Assembly: GCF_001949145.1 (NCBI RefSeq)
Contig: NW_019091418.1
Span: forward strand, 1,887,406 to 1,929,437
Length of the DNA: 42,032 bases
Source of the DNA: Acanthaster planci
Taxonomy: Eukaryota > Echinodermata > Asteroidea > Valvatida > Acanthasteridae
Direction of reading: 5' to 3'
Positions 1 through 12,090 of this stretch are shown here, one piece after another. Position 1 is the first letter of the stretch. Each line of letters opens with the position of its first letter. The position numbers were made by a program, and so were the translations under genes. The notes beneath the pieces are model-generated. The model had not been told where the DNA came from. It searched no databases and saw only the letters and a program-made list of their open reading frames with translations.

Positions 1-1983
1 GCAAACACCAATTTAAGCAATAATTTGAATGTCAAAGTTGTTGCTGCAGTTAAAATTGGAGTAAAAAAATTCTGGTGAACAAAACTGAAGTTATTTCATG
101 CCAGATAAATAAGTGTGAGGTGACACACTGCAGTTATTCCCATCGCGGTCTTTCCGTGAAGGGCATCTTTAAGGAGATAACTGAAAAATGGAGTAAATTA
201 CAGGTAAAATGGAACTTTATTACAAGGTAAGGTTATTTGGTTTCCTCTGAAAACGAAACCATTCTGTTTACCCTCATCAACCTTTTTAAATTTAAGGCTC
301 TGTGTGTACTTTGTTGTATTTATATAATTGTAGCCTCTCTTTGGTCATGGTCATACGTGTGTAGGGGCCAGAACAGGACATGGCAGACAAATCGTTGTGT
401 CTCCACTGAAGTCACGCTCCCCTTTGCAGGACCAGGACGATCTTGCAGGTCATAGTTCGCGCTTTCCCTTAGATTGGGACAGCGATTCAGGGCCAGATTC
501 ACGCCTCCCGTTATGGGGCAGTGATTAGCCACAGCTCAGGCAACAGGAAAGGGAGCCTCTCCAAACAGCGCACTCTAGATCCCAGCAGGAGGCAACACGG
601 GGATTTTCACTCCAACAGATGACAATTCTGAATAAGATGCAGCAGAACCAGACATTCAAGGGCTTGCTGGAGAAAGCTTTCGATAATATAGATAAACTGG
701 GTTTTCTAGGTCTCTATATAAAAGGGGTTCCTAAAGCCCGCAGAGAAAGGCTGAGGTCCAGGGGTATCCTTACTTCAAATCTTCCTCCAGTAGACGAAGT
801 TCGTCTGGCTGGTCTTCAAGGTCATCGGGTTCGGTGTCTCCCGCATCTACACTGACAAAGAAGACGGGTTAGCGCAAGTGGTACAGTGAAAGATGATGCA
901 GTCTCTATGTACGCTGAGAGCATTCATAGCTCTGACCATGAGGAAGCTGACAGTACAAAGGCCCATAAGAGGGCACGGGTACCAAAGATCAAGATGAGGC
1001 TTGTCCTCTTCTGAGCTACTCTGTTCCTTGCAATCGGCTGGCTGCTTAGAGAACTGCAGTGCTGGTTGTAGCTGTACCCGTAAGTGAAACGACTTACCGG
1101 GAGACATTAAGTTAGTAGTCGGCTTACGTTTACGAGGAACTCCATCCAAGGGGCGGCAACATTGTTTGGGATTATTTGGTGGATGTAAAATAAGTAGTGC
1201 CCGTAATTTGCACCTGTATAGGAGTCCCGACCTGTATAGGGGATATCAAGAGCCTTTTGAGGTTACTTTATTGTAACACCTGGTGATGTCGTCAATAACA
1301 CAGAGTCAAATAACTAGACGTGTCAGTCCCTGCTTGTGGTGCCCCCTGAGCCCGACCTTTTCCCCTCCCTGGTGCGCGCTTGTGCTGTTCTCCCGCTGCG
1401 TCTGGCGGTAGACTACCAAAAAACGGGCCTGCTCCGTCCCTTGGCTGCCTCAGAGAATTGACTGCTTGCTGACGTCGGTAGAGGACGACTCGGGGGTTGT
1501 TTCGGCACAAACGCCACAGTGTAGTGTACATTTAGAGTACGTGTACACGCATGTGCCAAGCGCCGGTGCGGCATAACTCGTTATCCATTTTTTCGTAGTG
1601 CTTGCTTTGTTATCAAGTTTTCTTGCGTGCATTCAGTGCGCTATCAGTGCCATGCCATATTAAGGCCAAACATCGGTTCGGTTCAGTTTGAAAGTGCCAT
1701 GTTCGATGATGTTTGGTTCGGTTCGGCAGTTCAGCTGCAGCACTAGGTACATCATGTGTAAGGTATCAAACATTAGGATAAAAAGACAAACATTTAGTCA
1801 GAGCCAACGTCGGACACCCAATGACCTTGCCCCCATCTCAGTTCGAGTAACTGAGACCCCGAGATAAGAATTGCCTCTTTTGACATTTGGACATGGTAAG
1901 GCAATACATCTAACCAACATGACCAAGTGCATGGCCAAATTCGCTTTGCCTCTTCTATGCCCATCATGTATGTAATGCATTAT

Positions 1984-2100
1984 TGCATCTGATGAAGTAG
2001 CTGTAGCTACGAAAGCTTATGCAGAGATTTACTTTAATAGTTAGTCATTGAAGTGCTACTGATCCTTTATATTTGTAATGAAAATTAAAGAAAAGACATG
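1984..2100 (+). mobile_element. Retroelement 3' end-like unit with hammerhead-like motif
   Basis: At 1984-2023 the order is TGCAT, CTGATGA, A, the hairpin GTAGC-TGTA-GCTAC, GAAA, GCTT, ATGCA. The outer TGCAT/ATGCA pair forms helix I, and CUGAUGA plus GAAA are exact hammerhead core boxes, but helix III is missing. It is followed by an AT-rich tail with AAAGACATGAATAAA and then an ACT microsatellite, the look of a non-LTR or Penelope-like element end. A similar tail (AATAAAAGACATGAATTAAA) occurs at 21115-21134. Confidence 0.4.
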
Positions 2101-2107
2101 AATAAAT

Positions 2108-2131
2108 ACTACTACTACCACTACTACTATT
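2108..2131. repeat. ACT trinucleotide microsatellite
   Basis: About eight ACT/TAC units with one interruption. Smaller TAG/AGT runs follow near 2168-2190. Confidence 0.85.
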
Positions 2132-3124
2132 AATAAGAATAATAAATAGTGAAATTCAGAGGCAATTCGTAGTACTTCTAGTAGTAGTACGCCCGACTCT
2201 GATATATCCAAATGGACTAGCTGCCTACCTCTTTCAAATAGTAAAAGAGGCAATTTGAAGTGGGCCTATCGCTCGATCGTGTCCAAATATTACACACATG
2301 ACATATGGGGAGATTCGTAGGTCCGTCCTTAGTCCGTAACATCCACGAACTTATTAGGCCTTTGTCTCATGTTGATGACGCGGGGTGGGAGGATCGACGG
2401 CTTAGTTGGTCATGATGGTGTTTAGAATAGAGATGCACTTGTAGACACTGAATGCTCTCTTGTAGACTAACAGAAACCGAGGAAGCGTCCAACCAGGCTT
2501 GTAGAACTGTACTAAAGTGACGTAAAAAGCGGATCAGTCAAACGTTAGTACTAGGCCTGCATGTATTTTGTACAGCTGTTGTTTTTATAAAACGAGGTGC
2601 CATCGCGAAATTTACGTTCTTTCGTTTACGTGTTTTCGTCTAACCGTTCTTTCGCGGTTTGTCAGCGTTCTTGCCGATCAGCCTGTCGTTGTCAAGGAGC
2701 GCGAGAATCCGCGGATTGCATCCGCAGAGTGCGCTCACGCGTGGCATAGTTAATGCGGGGCTGGCTGTGCGCCTCTGTCATGGCAACAATGGGTGCAATA
2801 AAACACGACCAACCTTATGAATGCGGACGGAAGGACGCAGAATGTCCGTCCCTTCATTAAATACAGAATGGAAAAAGTTTGGATACATTGGTCGTGCATT
2901 TTATTCAGGAATAGGCATTCTTTGATCAAGATGTGTCAACTTTCGTTCGTTTTGCAAAGTGTGCATGAAAACAATAAACCATTCATGAGCAAATCGTGTT
3001 GAGTTGAGCTCCTGTAACGACGTAGAAGGTACGAACGCATGCATGAGAATTCCACCAATGACCCTTTTCATGGTACGATACTTCCTACCTTGATATAAAA
3101 TTTTGATATCCAAAAGTAAAAATT

Positions 3125-3615
3125 NNNNNNNNNNNNNNNNNNNNNNNNNNNNNNNNNNNNNNNNNNNNNNNNNNNNNNNNNNNNNNNNNNNNNNNNNNNN
3201 NNNNNNNNNNNNNNNNNNNNNNNNNNNNNNNNNNNNNNNNNNNNNNNNNNNNNNNNNNNNNNNNNNNNNNNNNNNNNNNNNNNNNNNNNNNNNNNNNNNN
3301 NNNNNNNNNNNNNNNNNNNNNNNNNNNNNNNNNNNNNNNNNNNNNNNNNNNNNNNNNNNNNNNNNNNNNNNNNNNNNNNNNNNNNNNNNNNNNNNNNNNN
3401 NNNNNNNNNNNNNNNNNNNNNNNNNNNNNNNNNNNNNNNNNNNNNNNNNNNNNNNNNNNNNNNNNNNNNNNNNNNNNNNNNNNNNNNNNNNNNNNNNNNN
3501 NNNNNNNNNNNNNNNNNNNNNNNNNNNNNNNNNNNNNNNNNNNNNNNNNNNNNNNNNNNNNNNNNNNNNNNNNNNNNNNNNNNNNNNNNNNNNNNNNNNN
3601 NNNNNNNNNNNNNNN
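3125..3615. other. Assembly gap (491 N)
   Basis: All bases are N. Open frames spanning it are meaningless. The retroelement remnant to its right probably extends into it. Confidence 1.
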
Positions 3616-4260
3616 TGGGGAGGGAGACAACGTTACCAGTGGACTTGGTAATTGAAGGTCCTACAGTGGAAGATTCGGTGAACTCAGATTTTGTGCAAGG
3701 ATTGAGGCAGAATTTACAAGAGGCCTGTGACAGAGCCAAAGAGTATCTCAGGCAAAGTGCCAGGCACCGGCCAGAAGCGGAACTATGAAATCAGGGTGCA
3801 CAGAGAAGGACTTAAGAAAGGTCAGTTTGTCTGGCTCTTCGATAAGTGGAAGAAGAAGGGGAGGTCCCCGAAGTAGGAGCTTCTTTGGGAAGGACCATTT
3901 TTACTGGTCAAAAGACTGGCCGACGTGACATGCAGGATTCAACGGAAGCCTGATAGTCAGGCTTTTGTGATTCATGGGGGTAGGCTCAAGCCGTACACTG
4001 GCCAAACCCTAAAACTACGGAAGTATTAGTCATAGATAGTTGAGGATTCCTTGATGGAGGAGACGGTAGATGGACCTCCATCTGTTGATGAAAATGCTGT
4101 GGATGAGGGAGTGAGTAAGATTCAGGGAGGAAGTGTGGAGCCCCTTGAGGCTCTAACAGTTAGTCCTGCAGGAAAGGAGGACATGGGTGTAAATAGTATA
4201 GAGAAGGCCTCTAGGAGGTACCCTAAGCGGGAATACAGATTTCCTGCACGGTTCCGGTAG
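3616..4260 (+). pseudogene. Ty3/gypsy integrase C-terminus, broken
   Basis: From 3621 the frame reads GRETTLPVDLVIEGPTVED, typical of the end of a Ty3/gypsy integrase core region, but meets a TGA at 3786 and a TAA at 3813. The matching frame then shifts by +1: from 3817 it reads KGQFVWLFDKWKKKGRSPK and then, after a TAG at 3874, ELLWEGPFLLVKRLADV and HGGRLKPYTGQ, the C-terminal chromatin-facing domain. After stops at 4027 and 4033, the same frame continues to a basic tail ending at 4260. At least one frameshift and several stops show that it is dead. The rest of the element is lost in the gap or absent. Confidence 0.85.
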
Positions 4261-5800
4261 ACCAACTGCTTCAGGGTCAACCCCAAACCAACATTAAGAC
4301 ATCCCGATGGAGGACGTCAGATTGCATGTCAAATAGATTGGAGTAGCTACCATGGAGATGTTACGAAACAATTTCACGGGGAGTGGATCAGTCGGACGTG
4401 GTCAGCCGCCAGACGTACTGCCGGACGCCTTTGGATGGAAGCCAGTAGGCCTTCGATGAGTCGGGAAGGAGCTTGACGTCGTGATCTGCCTGTATACTTG
4501 TTTAAATGACCGATAAATCAGGTGTAGTATACGTATTGATTACTTCTAATTGATTTTGTGTTACGTGTTATTTCAAAGTGCTATAATTTTTAGTAGTGCT
4601 TGAAATGTTGATGATTACCAATATTTTGTTACTAGTTAAGTAATTATCATTATTTCAGAACAACAAGGATATTTTTAATTGTGAAAGTGCGAAATTAGTC
4701 TGAGATAAACTGATCTTAGAAAGTGTGAAAACAGAATACTCATCATGTACGTATTTTAATTTTGTACGAAAGGAGCCAGTGAACTTAAAAGAAAAAAAAT
4801 CGTGTAAATTTCGAGGAATAGTATAAAAGTAATGCTAAATAGGCTTACAGATTATGCTTATTCACAAGGTTTATCCGGTAAACCTCAGATTTGCTTTGTA
4901 TAATATGAGTGCATGTCCACATTGTATCTGTATTTAACTGGTGTGAGGTTTGTTGAGCCTCATAATTGGGATTATAATTGCTTAAGGTATAGTGAGTGGG
5001 GTTTAAGTAGACCTTATGTTGTTATAATTGTATTGTATTATAGAGCCCAGTGTCTTATAGTTTTGGATTAAGCAATTTGGCCTGGGTCGGACCAAGCTTA
5101 ACTGGGGCCTGTGTGGCGAAACCGGGGTAGGCGTGGAAGCCAATCGAAGTCATTAACTATTGATGCACACGTTGACCAATTAGCCTTATCACTAGGTTTG
5201 GGCACTTGCGGCGTGCTTAGTGCATGCACTGTTAGTTCGCTGCTGGGCCACTGAGTGACAAGATCGACACTGAACGCTGTGTGCTGCTCGTGCCGACTGT
5301 GATGTAGAGCGTGACGGTGCACTGGGGAGCGCTGCGTATCGACTGGTAAGTGGAATAGAACTGTTCATTGGGTCTTGGTGTAGGAGCAGTACTCTAGAGC
5401 GCAGGTCTTTACCCTTAGCTGAGAGCTACAGTGGTACGGTGATTCGTGGATTGCTTGCCGTCTGTGAACACTGTAGGTGGGGTGACAGCTGGGTTGAGAT
5501 CCGAGTATCATTGAACTGACTTGCCTTGACTGAGGGTTAATACTGGGAACCCTCTGGTTCCTGCAAGGGTTATTATCCCTTGGATTAATCGAGGGTATTG
5601 AGGATCATATCCCATGATCTGTTAATAACTGCTTACTAGTAGTGTGTATCGTTGGTAATAGTCTAGCTTATGGTAAAGTTGCCTGGTGGTAGGCTTACCA
5701 CGTGAAGATTATTGAATTGCCTTTTGAGTTGTACTGAATAAATAGACTTTGTGTTTTGATATACCTCATTGATTTATTATATGTAATAAACCTATTGCAC
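4261..5800 (+). mobile_element. Possible 3' LTR and flank of the Ty3/gypsy remnant
   Basis: This stretch directly follows the integrase remnant. It holds a TATAAAA (4822-4828) and an AATAAA (5737-5742), consistent with a long LTR. I could not fix TG...CA ends, a polypurine tract or a second LTR copy, so its extent is a guess. No gene is seen in it. Confidence 0.35.
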
Positions 5801-6477
5801 TGGTTCATTGTGCTTGAAACCCTGTGTCACTGTGAGGTTTATGAAAGTTTCCCTGTTTTTCCATGCTCTGATACCAGTATTGATCTTGTCTTTCCTAAGT
5901 AGAGGTAAATTTCCAACAAACGACCTGCTTCCAGGCTTAGTCCGCCGTCCCTTAGCTGATATCCCTCCCTTGTATGATATAGCGGCTCATCATTGCAAAA
6001 GGTTGATTAATATATTTCTGGGGTTAGGCCGGGTCAGTTCCGTCTCTGATAAAGCCGGTTTACTGGGTCCGCCACAAGAGGTGTCAGATTTCCCGCCATA
6101 CTACGAAAGTGTATCCAAACAAAAACACGAACTTAATTCAGATGTTTGCACAATAAATTATGTTCTGAAATGTCAGTAATAATTGTAAAACTTCACGAAG
6201 CATGGATTGAATTCTTCGCCCAGGTCGTGCCTGCTGTTCGGCAAAATTGTTGATCTCTTTATTGGTGGGATACGCTCACTGACAGTTTACAGATGTCTTA
6301 TCTAAGGTCATCTAGTGGCAGCGCTAATAAGATATTTTGCATGCTTGTACCAGCACGTAACTGTGTCCAGGATCAAGGATCAATGACTTTTATCAAAATA
6401 ACCGAATCATCCAAAAAGGTTCGGAACTTCTGGCTTAACTCCGTCAAAAGGATTTGATGCTTTTTAAACGTGGATGC
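5801..6477. other. Unassigned stretch with a 123-codon open frame
   Basis: The open frame at 5808-6179 has a hydrophobic segment near its start (LFFHALIPVLILSFLS) but no recognisable domain, and could be chance or repeat-derived. A reverse-oriented 12-mer identical to a common LTR-retrotransposon primer binding site lies at 5865-5876. Confidence 0.3.
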
Positions 6478-6900
6478 TTTAGAAATTTGGATACTTTCTC
6501 AATTCGGATGCTTTTTCATCTCGGATGAAATGAGATTTCGGGTAAAATGCGTGTGCCGACTGACAGCTTTACGTTGGGAAAGTGTTCCAATTTCAAAAAT
6601 ATATTCGGAGTCAACAATGTTACTCCAATCTTAAAACATGTTTGAACTTTCAAAGATCGTTCCAATCTTGGAAAAAAATGTTGGATTTGTAAACTCTTAT
6701 TCAAATTTTGAAAACGTGTCCACCCGATACAAATTATTCCTATCTAGAAAATATGTTCAAGCTATACAAATTCATCCACTGTTAAAAAATTCATTCAAAT
6801 CTGACAAAGTATTCCATCTTTAACATTTCGTTCGGTTTTTAAAGAATGCATTCCAAAAGTCAAAAATACTATCTATTTAAAATGACATCTGTTGTAAAAA
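6478..6900. repeat. AT-rich degenerate minisatellite
   Basis: Many imperfect short units resembling TTCCAATCTTGAAAAATGT succeed each other, roughly every 20-30 bases. The first part (6478-6530) repeats a GGATGCTTT-like unit. The decay is advanced and the boundaries are soft. Confidence 0.6.
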
Positions 6901-8173
6901 TACATTGGATTTTTAAAAACAAGTCCGATTTTGCTTCGTGCTTTGCATATTCTGTTCCGTTCGTGGGCGCTCCCGGTTATCAACGGGTCTTTTGGCAGGG
7001 ACAGGCGTGCTCTTCGTGATCCCGCAGGATGTCCGCGGCGCGGAACAGTTGGTCAATTTCGCGACGCCGCCTGAAGGGTGCATTCCATCAAATCGTTATG
7101 TTTCTGCGCGTGACCCCATTAATATTTTGTGGTCCCCGGGCGGATTCAAGATTTTTCGAAAGGGGGGTCCAACGAAGGACTTACAATTATTTTGTTACAT
7201 ACGGCATGAATTTCAAGGGTTTTTACCCTTTCTCCATACCTTTAATATTTTTATCAAGAGTACTTATAATTAATCATAACAGCTTTACTACTTCGGTGAA
7301 TTTATTTGATGACTCCAAAAGCAAAAGAAATCAAAACCGTACTTTCACTTCGAGCGCCAAAGTTAAAAGAATTTAACAAGGCACCCTCCCATAAGTGTGA
7401 ACACGAGTTTTTTGTGATTCAAGGTACCATATGCACTGGCTTCATCACTTACTGACAAAACCCTTATAGCACATTGCCTAATGCCCTGGCCGTAGCTCTG
7501 GAAGTGCATTTTGGCCACGGTAGTCAAGCCACCGCCTTTTCTCTGGATTCTGGTTACTTAAGAGTGATGGGGACGGCAACCATACCAACAGACGGCTGGC
7601 CTCTTGGCGATTCGGTTATTGAAGTAAGTCGAATAGATAAGATGGGCATCACCACTGCATTTTGATGATCTGGTCCAAACACCTTAATTATTATGATGTT
7701 TGGACAATGGCAAGTCTTTTGGGCAAATTGAAAGGGTAATAACCGTAATATAACCGGTAGTATAACCGGTAATAGCCGTTGTGAATTTCCTGTTTTTCCG
7801 TTAGGGCCTACTTTCTTGAACACATCAGGGGAAAAAAGGTCTCCCAAAAGGGGGGGGGGCTGGATCCCCCCTCTGTATCCGGCTATATGCTATGACCCCT
7901 CAGTGGTTTTACAGTAAGACATGTCATAATCAGGAGGGATCATAGAAATATTTCTATAAATCCCGAATTTGGGACTGACCGTTTCCAATTCGGGGCATCA
8001 GTCTTTCACAAGAGCCCCAATTGCGGGCACATTTTGGATGGAGGCGGGCGCACAGTTTTACTACAATTTGGGGGGTATCTTTAGGGAAAGGCGAATAAAT
8101 TTTTTTTGTGGCTAATCCCCTTGCAATTGAAACAAAAATTGATCTTTTGGCCCTTATCTTGATTTTTCAGCGG
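6901..8173. other. Unassigned repeat-like stretch
   Basis: It contains a run of nine to ten G (7848-7859) close to a CCCCCC run, and TATAACCGGTA-type short repeats (7750-7775). The open frames have no recognisable domain. No gene is supported. Confidence 0.4.
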
Positions 8174-8216
8174 AAAAAAAAAAACAACCAAAAAAAAAAA
8201 AAAAAAAAAAAAAAAA
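8174..8216. repeat. Poly(A) tract
   Basis: Eleven A, a short CAACC interruption, then 27 A. It may be the tail of a retroposed sequence lying to its left on the + strand, or a simple repeat. Confidence 0.9.
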
Positions 8217-8270
8217 CGGAACGGAAGCCAACCTCTTCCCAAGAGCCATCAACAGGCGGCTCTATTTCGG

Positions 8271-9240
8271 TCTGATTTTGCACCGTTTTCTATGAGCGCG
8301 TATTTGGTGTAGTGCAACTTCAAAGGTTTTGGAGTGCAGTAGCATTAAATGTAACCCCCCAGTATCTTTTGAAAAAAGGAGATTGTTTTGGGCCCCTCGA
8401 AATTGAGAGGTTGTGTAAATCGTTGCAAGGATCAACTCCCTTGGTCTTTGAGCTTTCATATGAGAGGAGAATGGCTGAAAACTACGGTTGAAAAATGGTC
8501 CTAAGTGTCCGAGAGAGTTGAGGGTTGCCACTTGAAAAATGGCTGAAAATCACTTTCAAGGGGGTGATTTTGTTTTGTGAGAATAATTAAAATGTAATTG
8601 GTTAACCTTCAAAAAATTGAAATGACTGAATTGAAAGATTAGGAACCAGACAATAATTTAATTTGTGTTTCAGAAATTCAGGGATCTTAGTATGCATGTT
8701 ATTGGGCCCTGAACAGTGCTGATTTTACACAGTTTTCATTGGGGCTTGAATTAGTGGACTGTTACCGTATCCTTTGGGGTACAGTGTCCCAATTCAAGGA
8801 AAATTCTCCGCCAGGACGAGGCGCACACAAAGTACCCCTTACAAATTCTTTCGAAAGGAGGGGCCTGTTTGGGCCAAGAAATGGTAGGATTGTGTCAATA
8901 TGGCCCAGAATCATCTCTGTAGATTCAGAGGCACCCATCTGGGGACAAAAATGTGATTAAAAATTTGTCAGAAGAGCCTCCGGAAGGTGAGGGACATCAT
9001 TTGAAAATGGCCGCTGAGAAAACTCGGGAACTTTCACTTTTTGGGGGGTGAGTTTGTTTTTGGCGGATAATTAAAAAAATCATTAATTTACCCACAACAT
9101 TGAAAATCAAATGAAATCTGAAGGACCAAATAACACACTGTTTTTGTCTGAGAGGCCTCAGGGACTTCAGTTGCCTACCATGGGGCTCCACACTTGGTTG
9201 ATTTTATACTATTTTCAATGAAGCTTGAATTGGTTCAGTG
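8271..9240. repeat. Degenerate tandem repeat, units of about 447 and 479 bp
   Basis: The anchor GATTTTRYAC..TTTTC.ATG recurs at 8274, 8721 and 9200. A second anchor, GTGA.TTTGTTTT followed by GATAATTAAA or similar, recurs near 8562 and 9048. This gives two full diverged units and the start of a third. A weaker partial unit may precede 8170. The unit has no coding capacity. Confidence 0.65.
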
Positions 9241-9780
9241 TATGCACCCTTTGACCGTTTGGAGCACCGGCACGATTTAGCACGCCCTCAAGAGTCAAAC
9301 GAGTCGCAAGCGCATTACGCAAACCGCGCAGTACCAGTAAATTTGTCTCCGCAACTTGACGACAAGACCGCATCAGTTTTTTAATGTTATGGGGCGGGCC
9401 GGTCCGGTCACATTTCACTGTTTTGTCAATTACATGCACATGTATGACGCTGCAGGTGAACTTTTTTTTACTGAGAACAATTTTAACTGACGAAAGACCA
9501 ACACTGGACTTTTGTAAGGGTAAGTGATTTGATTGTACAGTACATGTATGTTCGGCACTAGCACAGACTGTGTCCGGTGATGATGGGCGTATTAACGTTC
9601 GTTTGGTCCACTGGAAGTTGAAGAGCGGGACCAAGTTACGTCCATGACGTCACATGGCCTACTCCGTCACGTCCGGGTACCGGGTGTAGTGAATAAAGGC
9701 ACTGGAGCGTGACTGGACTTGGCGTCAAGCCAGGCTGCCCCGCCGACCGCAAGTTAGTCTTGTGAACAGCACCATACAGT
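9241..9780. promoter_or_regulatory. CpG-richer stretch with a full CRE palindrome
   Basis: CpG dinucleotides are visibly denser here than in the flanks (especially 9250-9420 and 9640-9760). A full cAMP-response element TGACGTCA lies at 9645-9652. It could be a distal promoter or first non-coding exon region for GCH1, or simply the remnant of another repeat. A 139-codon minus-strand frame (9215-9634) shows no known domain. Confidence 0.25.
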
Positions 9781-11399
9781 GATGATACAGTGATGCATTT
9801 TATCATCATCAGTCTAACAGTCCATTACTCAGATCGGCCACTAATTGTCAGGATTTCCAGGATTCCCGGTAAGATAGAATAGGGCCTACATGTGTATTGG
9901 TGACGAGGAAATTTTCTTATAGTATAATACTGGTAGTGGTACATGGACGTGTACAATATCCACAAGTCGCCATACCGTAATTTGCGTACTAGCATGCTTA
10001 GGCCTACATGCAGTAGGCCTAGTAGTACTTTGACCAATAAACAAAATTTTATGGCTTCATTCTCACTAGTTAAAAGATAGTACTACATGGACTTGATTGA
10101 TGGAATAATGTCCTGAAGAATATTGGATGTCACTGAAGCAACAAAAACAACGTCGTCTGCTAACAAGTCTGATTGGCTGAATAGTAAATCTTGCATGTTG
10201 GACAGAGTGTGCATGTGCTTTGAGAACTCAAAGTCACTACTCCGTGCGTCACACTCAGATGGAGTATGATCATTGATGGAGACTTTGATGACTTTGAGTT
10301 CTTGAAGTAGGAAAGAGCACATGTATGTACATGTACGGACAACACTAATTTTCCCGTAGAATGTTATAACTCTAACGTAATGGACAGCTGTCAGAAAGTG
10401 ATAACATTTTCAAAAAGCTAAATTCACTATTTAGCTGAGAAACTTCCGAAGCATTTACCAACACTTGTGAAGAGTTCCATACATGTACATGTACGAATGC
10501 CAGTTATTATTCCGTACCATGCCTATTGTGATTAGCCATCAGAAAGTAACAACGTGTCCAGAAAAGTTCAATTTAGGGGAGAAAAAACCAAATCATTAGC
10601 CCACATGTACCATGCACATTGTACTTAGAAAACGCTTTAAATTTTTCTGAAGTCTCTTAGGTTTGTGCACAGGGGCATCAAGTGTTGTCCATATGGAACT
10701 CTTTCCCTTACCGGTACATGTATGTCACCATAATTTGTGCATGTACATGTACCTTGCAAACGTCATTTTATGCAGGCATACAAGTTTTCCTCGGATCAGC
10801 TGATTTCCTCACTTTTCATTCATACTCATGCCTTTGAAAAATGAAAACACTGCGCAGAATCTTGTAAACATTACAATTTCATCATCTTCGTCAAAATCCA
10901 AGTTGCATGCCTGTTTAAGGGGATTTGCTAATGCCCTACACTGTACTTCTGAAAAATCTGCCTGTTAGATCTCTTGAATGAGACATTATTTTTTGCATCG
11001 TTTACATGTACTAGGGTTTGGTGATGCAGTTTAAGGAATAAACACTTTTATTCGCCATACCGGTACATGTAACTTGACTTTGCATCACTTTCTCTTTTTT
11101 GTTCTTGTTTGTTCCACTTTTTTCTTCTCCTACATGCTGTGCATGTGGTGTACAATGTACATGTGGAGTATAAACTTTTGACTTTACCCATAAGCGTGAA
11201 ATTGCTCATTTGTGAGTGTAAATAAAGTGTGATGGAGTGGTTTTAAACAAGGCGCCAGGTGCTGATACAGAAATTAGGGACCAGAATGGAAGTGCTGTTC
11301 ATTGTTGACCATACCAGTACACTGTAAACTGGTTTTAAACATGTGTTGTACAGGAGTCTACATGTACATGTACAATGTACATGTACCGGTATGTACATA
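9781..11399. other. Intergenic stretch with palindromic GTACATGTAC words
   Basis: No gene is seen. It holds an imperfect foldback (10212-10323) with a 14-bp perfect inner arm, and scattered TACATGTA/TACCGGTA words that become frequent from about 10.3 kb. Confidence 0.6.
10212..10323. repeat. Imperfect inverted repeat
   Basis: AGAACTCAAAGTCA (10223-10236) is the exact reverse complement of 10289-10302. Outer CATGTGC/GCACATG (10212-10218, 10317-10323) and inner TACTCC/GGAGTA pairs extend it. No target-site duplication is obvious. Confidence 0.7.
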
Positions 11400-11585
11400 T
11401 ATTTTTTTAGATTTTTTTGTTTAGTTTTGCCCTGCCCGATGTGTATTATTAGTATTACACTGTATACCCAGTGTTTGCCCCTGAAGGCTTGTGGAAAAAC
11501 CCACAAGTGAACTCGGGTAGGACTCGAACCCATGACTTCCTGCTTACTGGTGCAGATGTCTTAACCACTTGACTACCAAGCTTGC
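11400..11585 (-). mobile_element. tRNA-derived SINE
   Basis: Read on the minus strand from about 11585, the head contains the A box TAGTCAAGTGG (11575-11565) and a perfect pol III B box GGTTCGAGTCC (11530-11520). A body with a CTTGTGG/CCACAAG hairpin and an A-rich tail (near 11400-11430) follow. There is no intact cloverleaf, so a SINE is the better call than a tRNA gene. The family is not named. Confidence 0.75.
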
Positions 11586-12090
11586 TGGTGTCGGCTGGCT
11601 GGTTCGAGTCAGATGTACCGGTACATGTACATTTACATGTACATGTACGGTATATGCACAAGTACATGTACATGTAGCAGCGGGTACCGCGAAATACGTA
11701 CATACAGTGTATATGTACAGTGTACTATATTTCCAAGAATGCATTTGCACCAGGGAGATGTTAATTAATTTTTAGATTTGGTAATACCAACTTGCTAATT
11801 ATCCAAACTGCAAATACTGGCCAGTAAATGGTCCCACACTGTATAAGTTTTTTTTCTTAATTTACATGTACATGTAATTTTCAATCACCCTACCTAGATG
11901 TGTACACTTACGGTACTTGTAAGCAACGTGTCGGCAAACGTTTACGAGGACATGTTACAGGTTCTGTACAATTGAATAGGTGTATGGTACCGTACCGGTA
12001 CAGTGTACATGTGACTGTACAATTACTGGCATACAATCATTACGTGCACATACATTTAAGATTGCCCCATACATGTGTATGTACATATAT
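11586..12090. repeat. GTACATGTAC palindromic low-complexity stretch
   Basis: Clustered ACATGTAC and TACCGGTA words (densest at 11615-11725) are mixed with unique AT-rich sequence. No gene is seen. Confidence 0.7.

Larger units (their letters stand above)
1..3124. other. Unassigned left flank
   Basis: I see no recognisable gene. A 78-codon ORF at 619-855 and a nearby open frame around 890-1017 with an acidic stretch followed by KAHKRARVPK might be decayed retroelement gag-like coding, but nothing identifies them. The hammerhead-like motif at 1984-2023 and its tail are annotated separately. Confidence 0.5.

Noticed and set aside
3068-3739. Open frames spanning the N run
   Set aside because: They exist only because N codons are not read as stops.
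5808-6179. 123-codon protein with a hydrophobic N-terminus
   Set aside because: No recognisable domain; it lies next to retroelement debris and the hydrophobic run is weak evidence for a signal peptide.
9215-9634. 139-codon minus-strand frame
   Set aside because: No recognisable motif; its 3' end overlaps the degenerate tandem repeat.
11512-11585. Functional tRNA gene on the minus strand
   Set aside because: The B box is perfect, but the acceptor and anticodon arms are poor, and a SINE-like body and A-rich tail follow.
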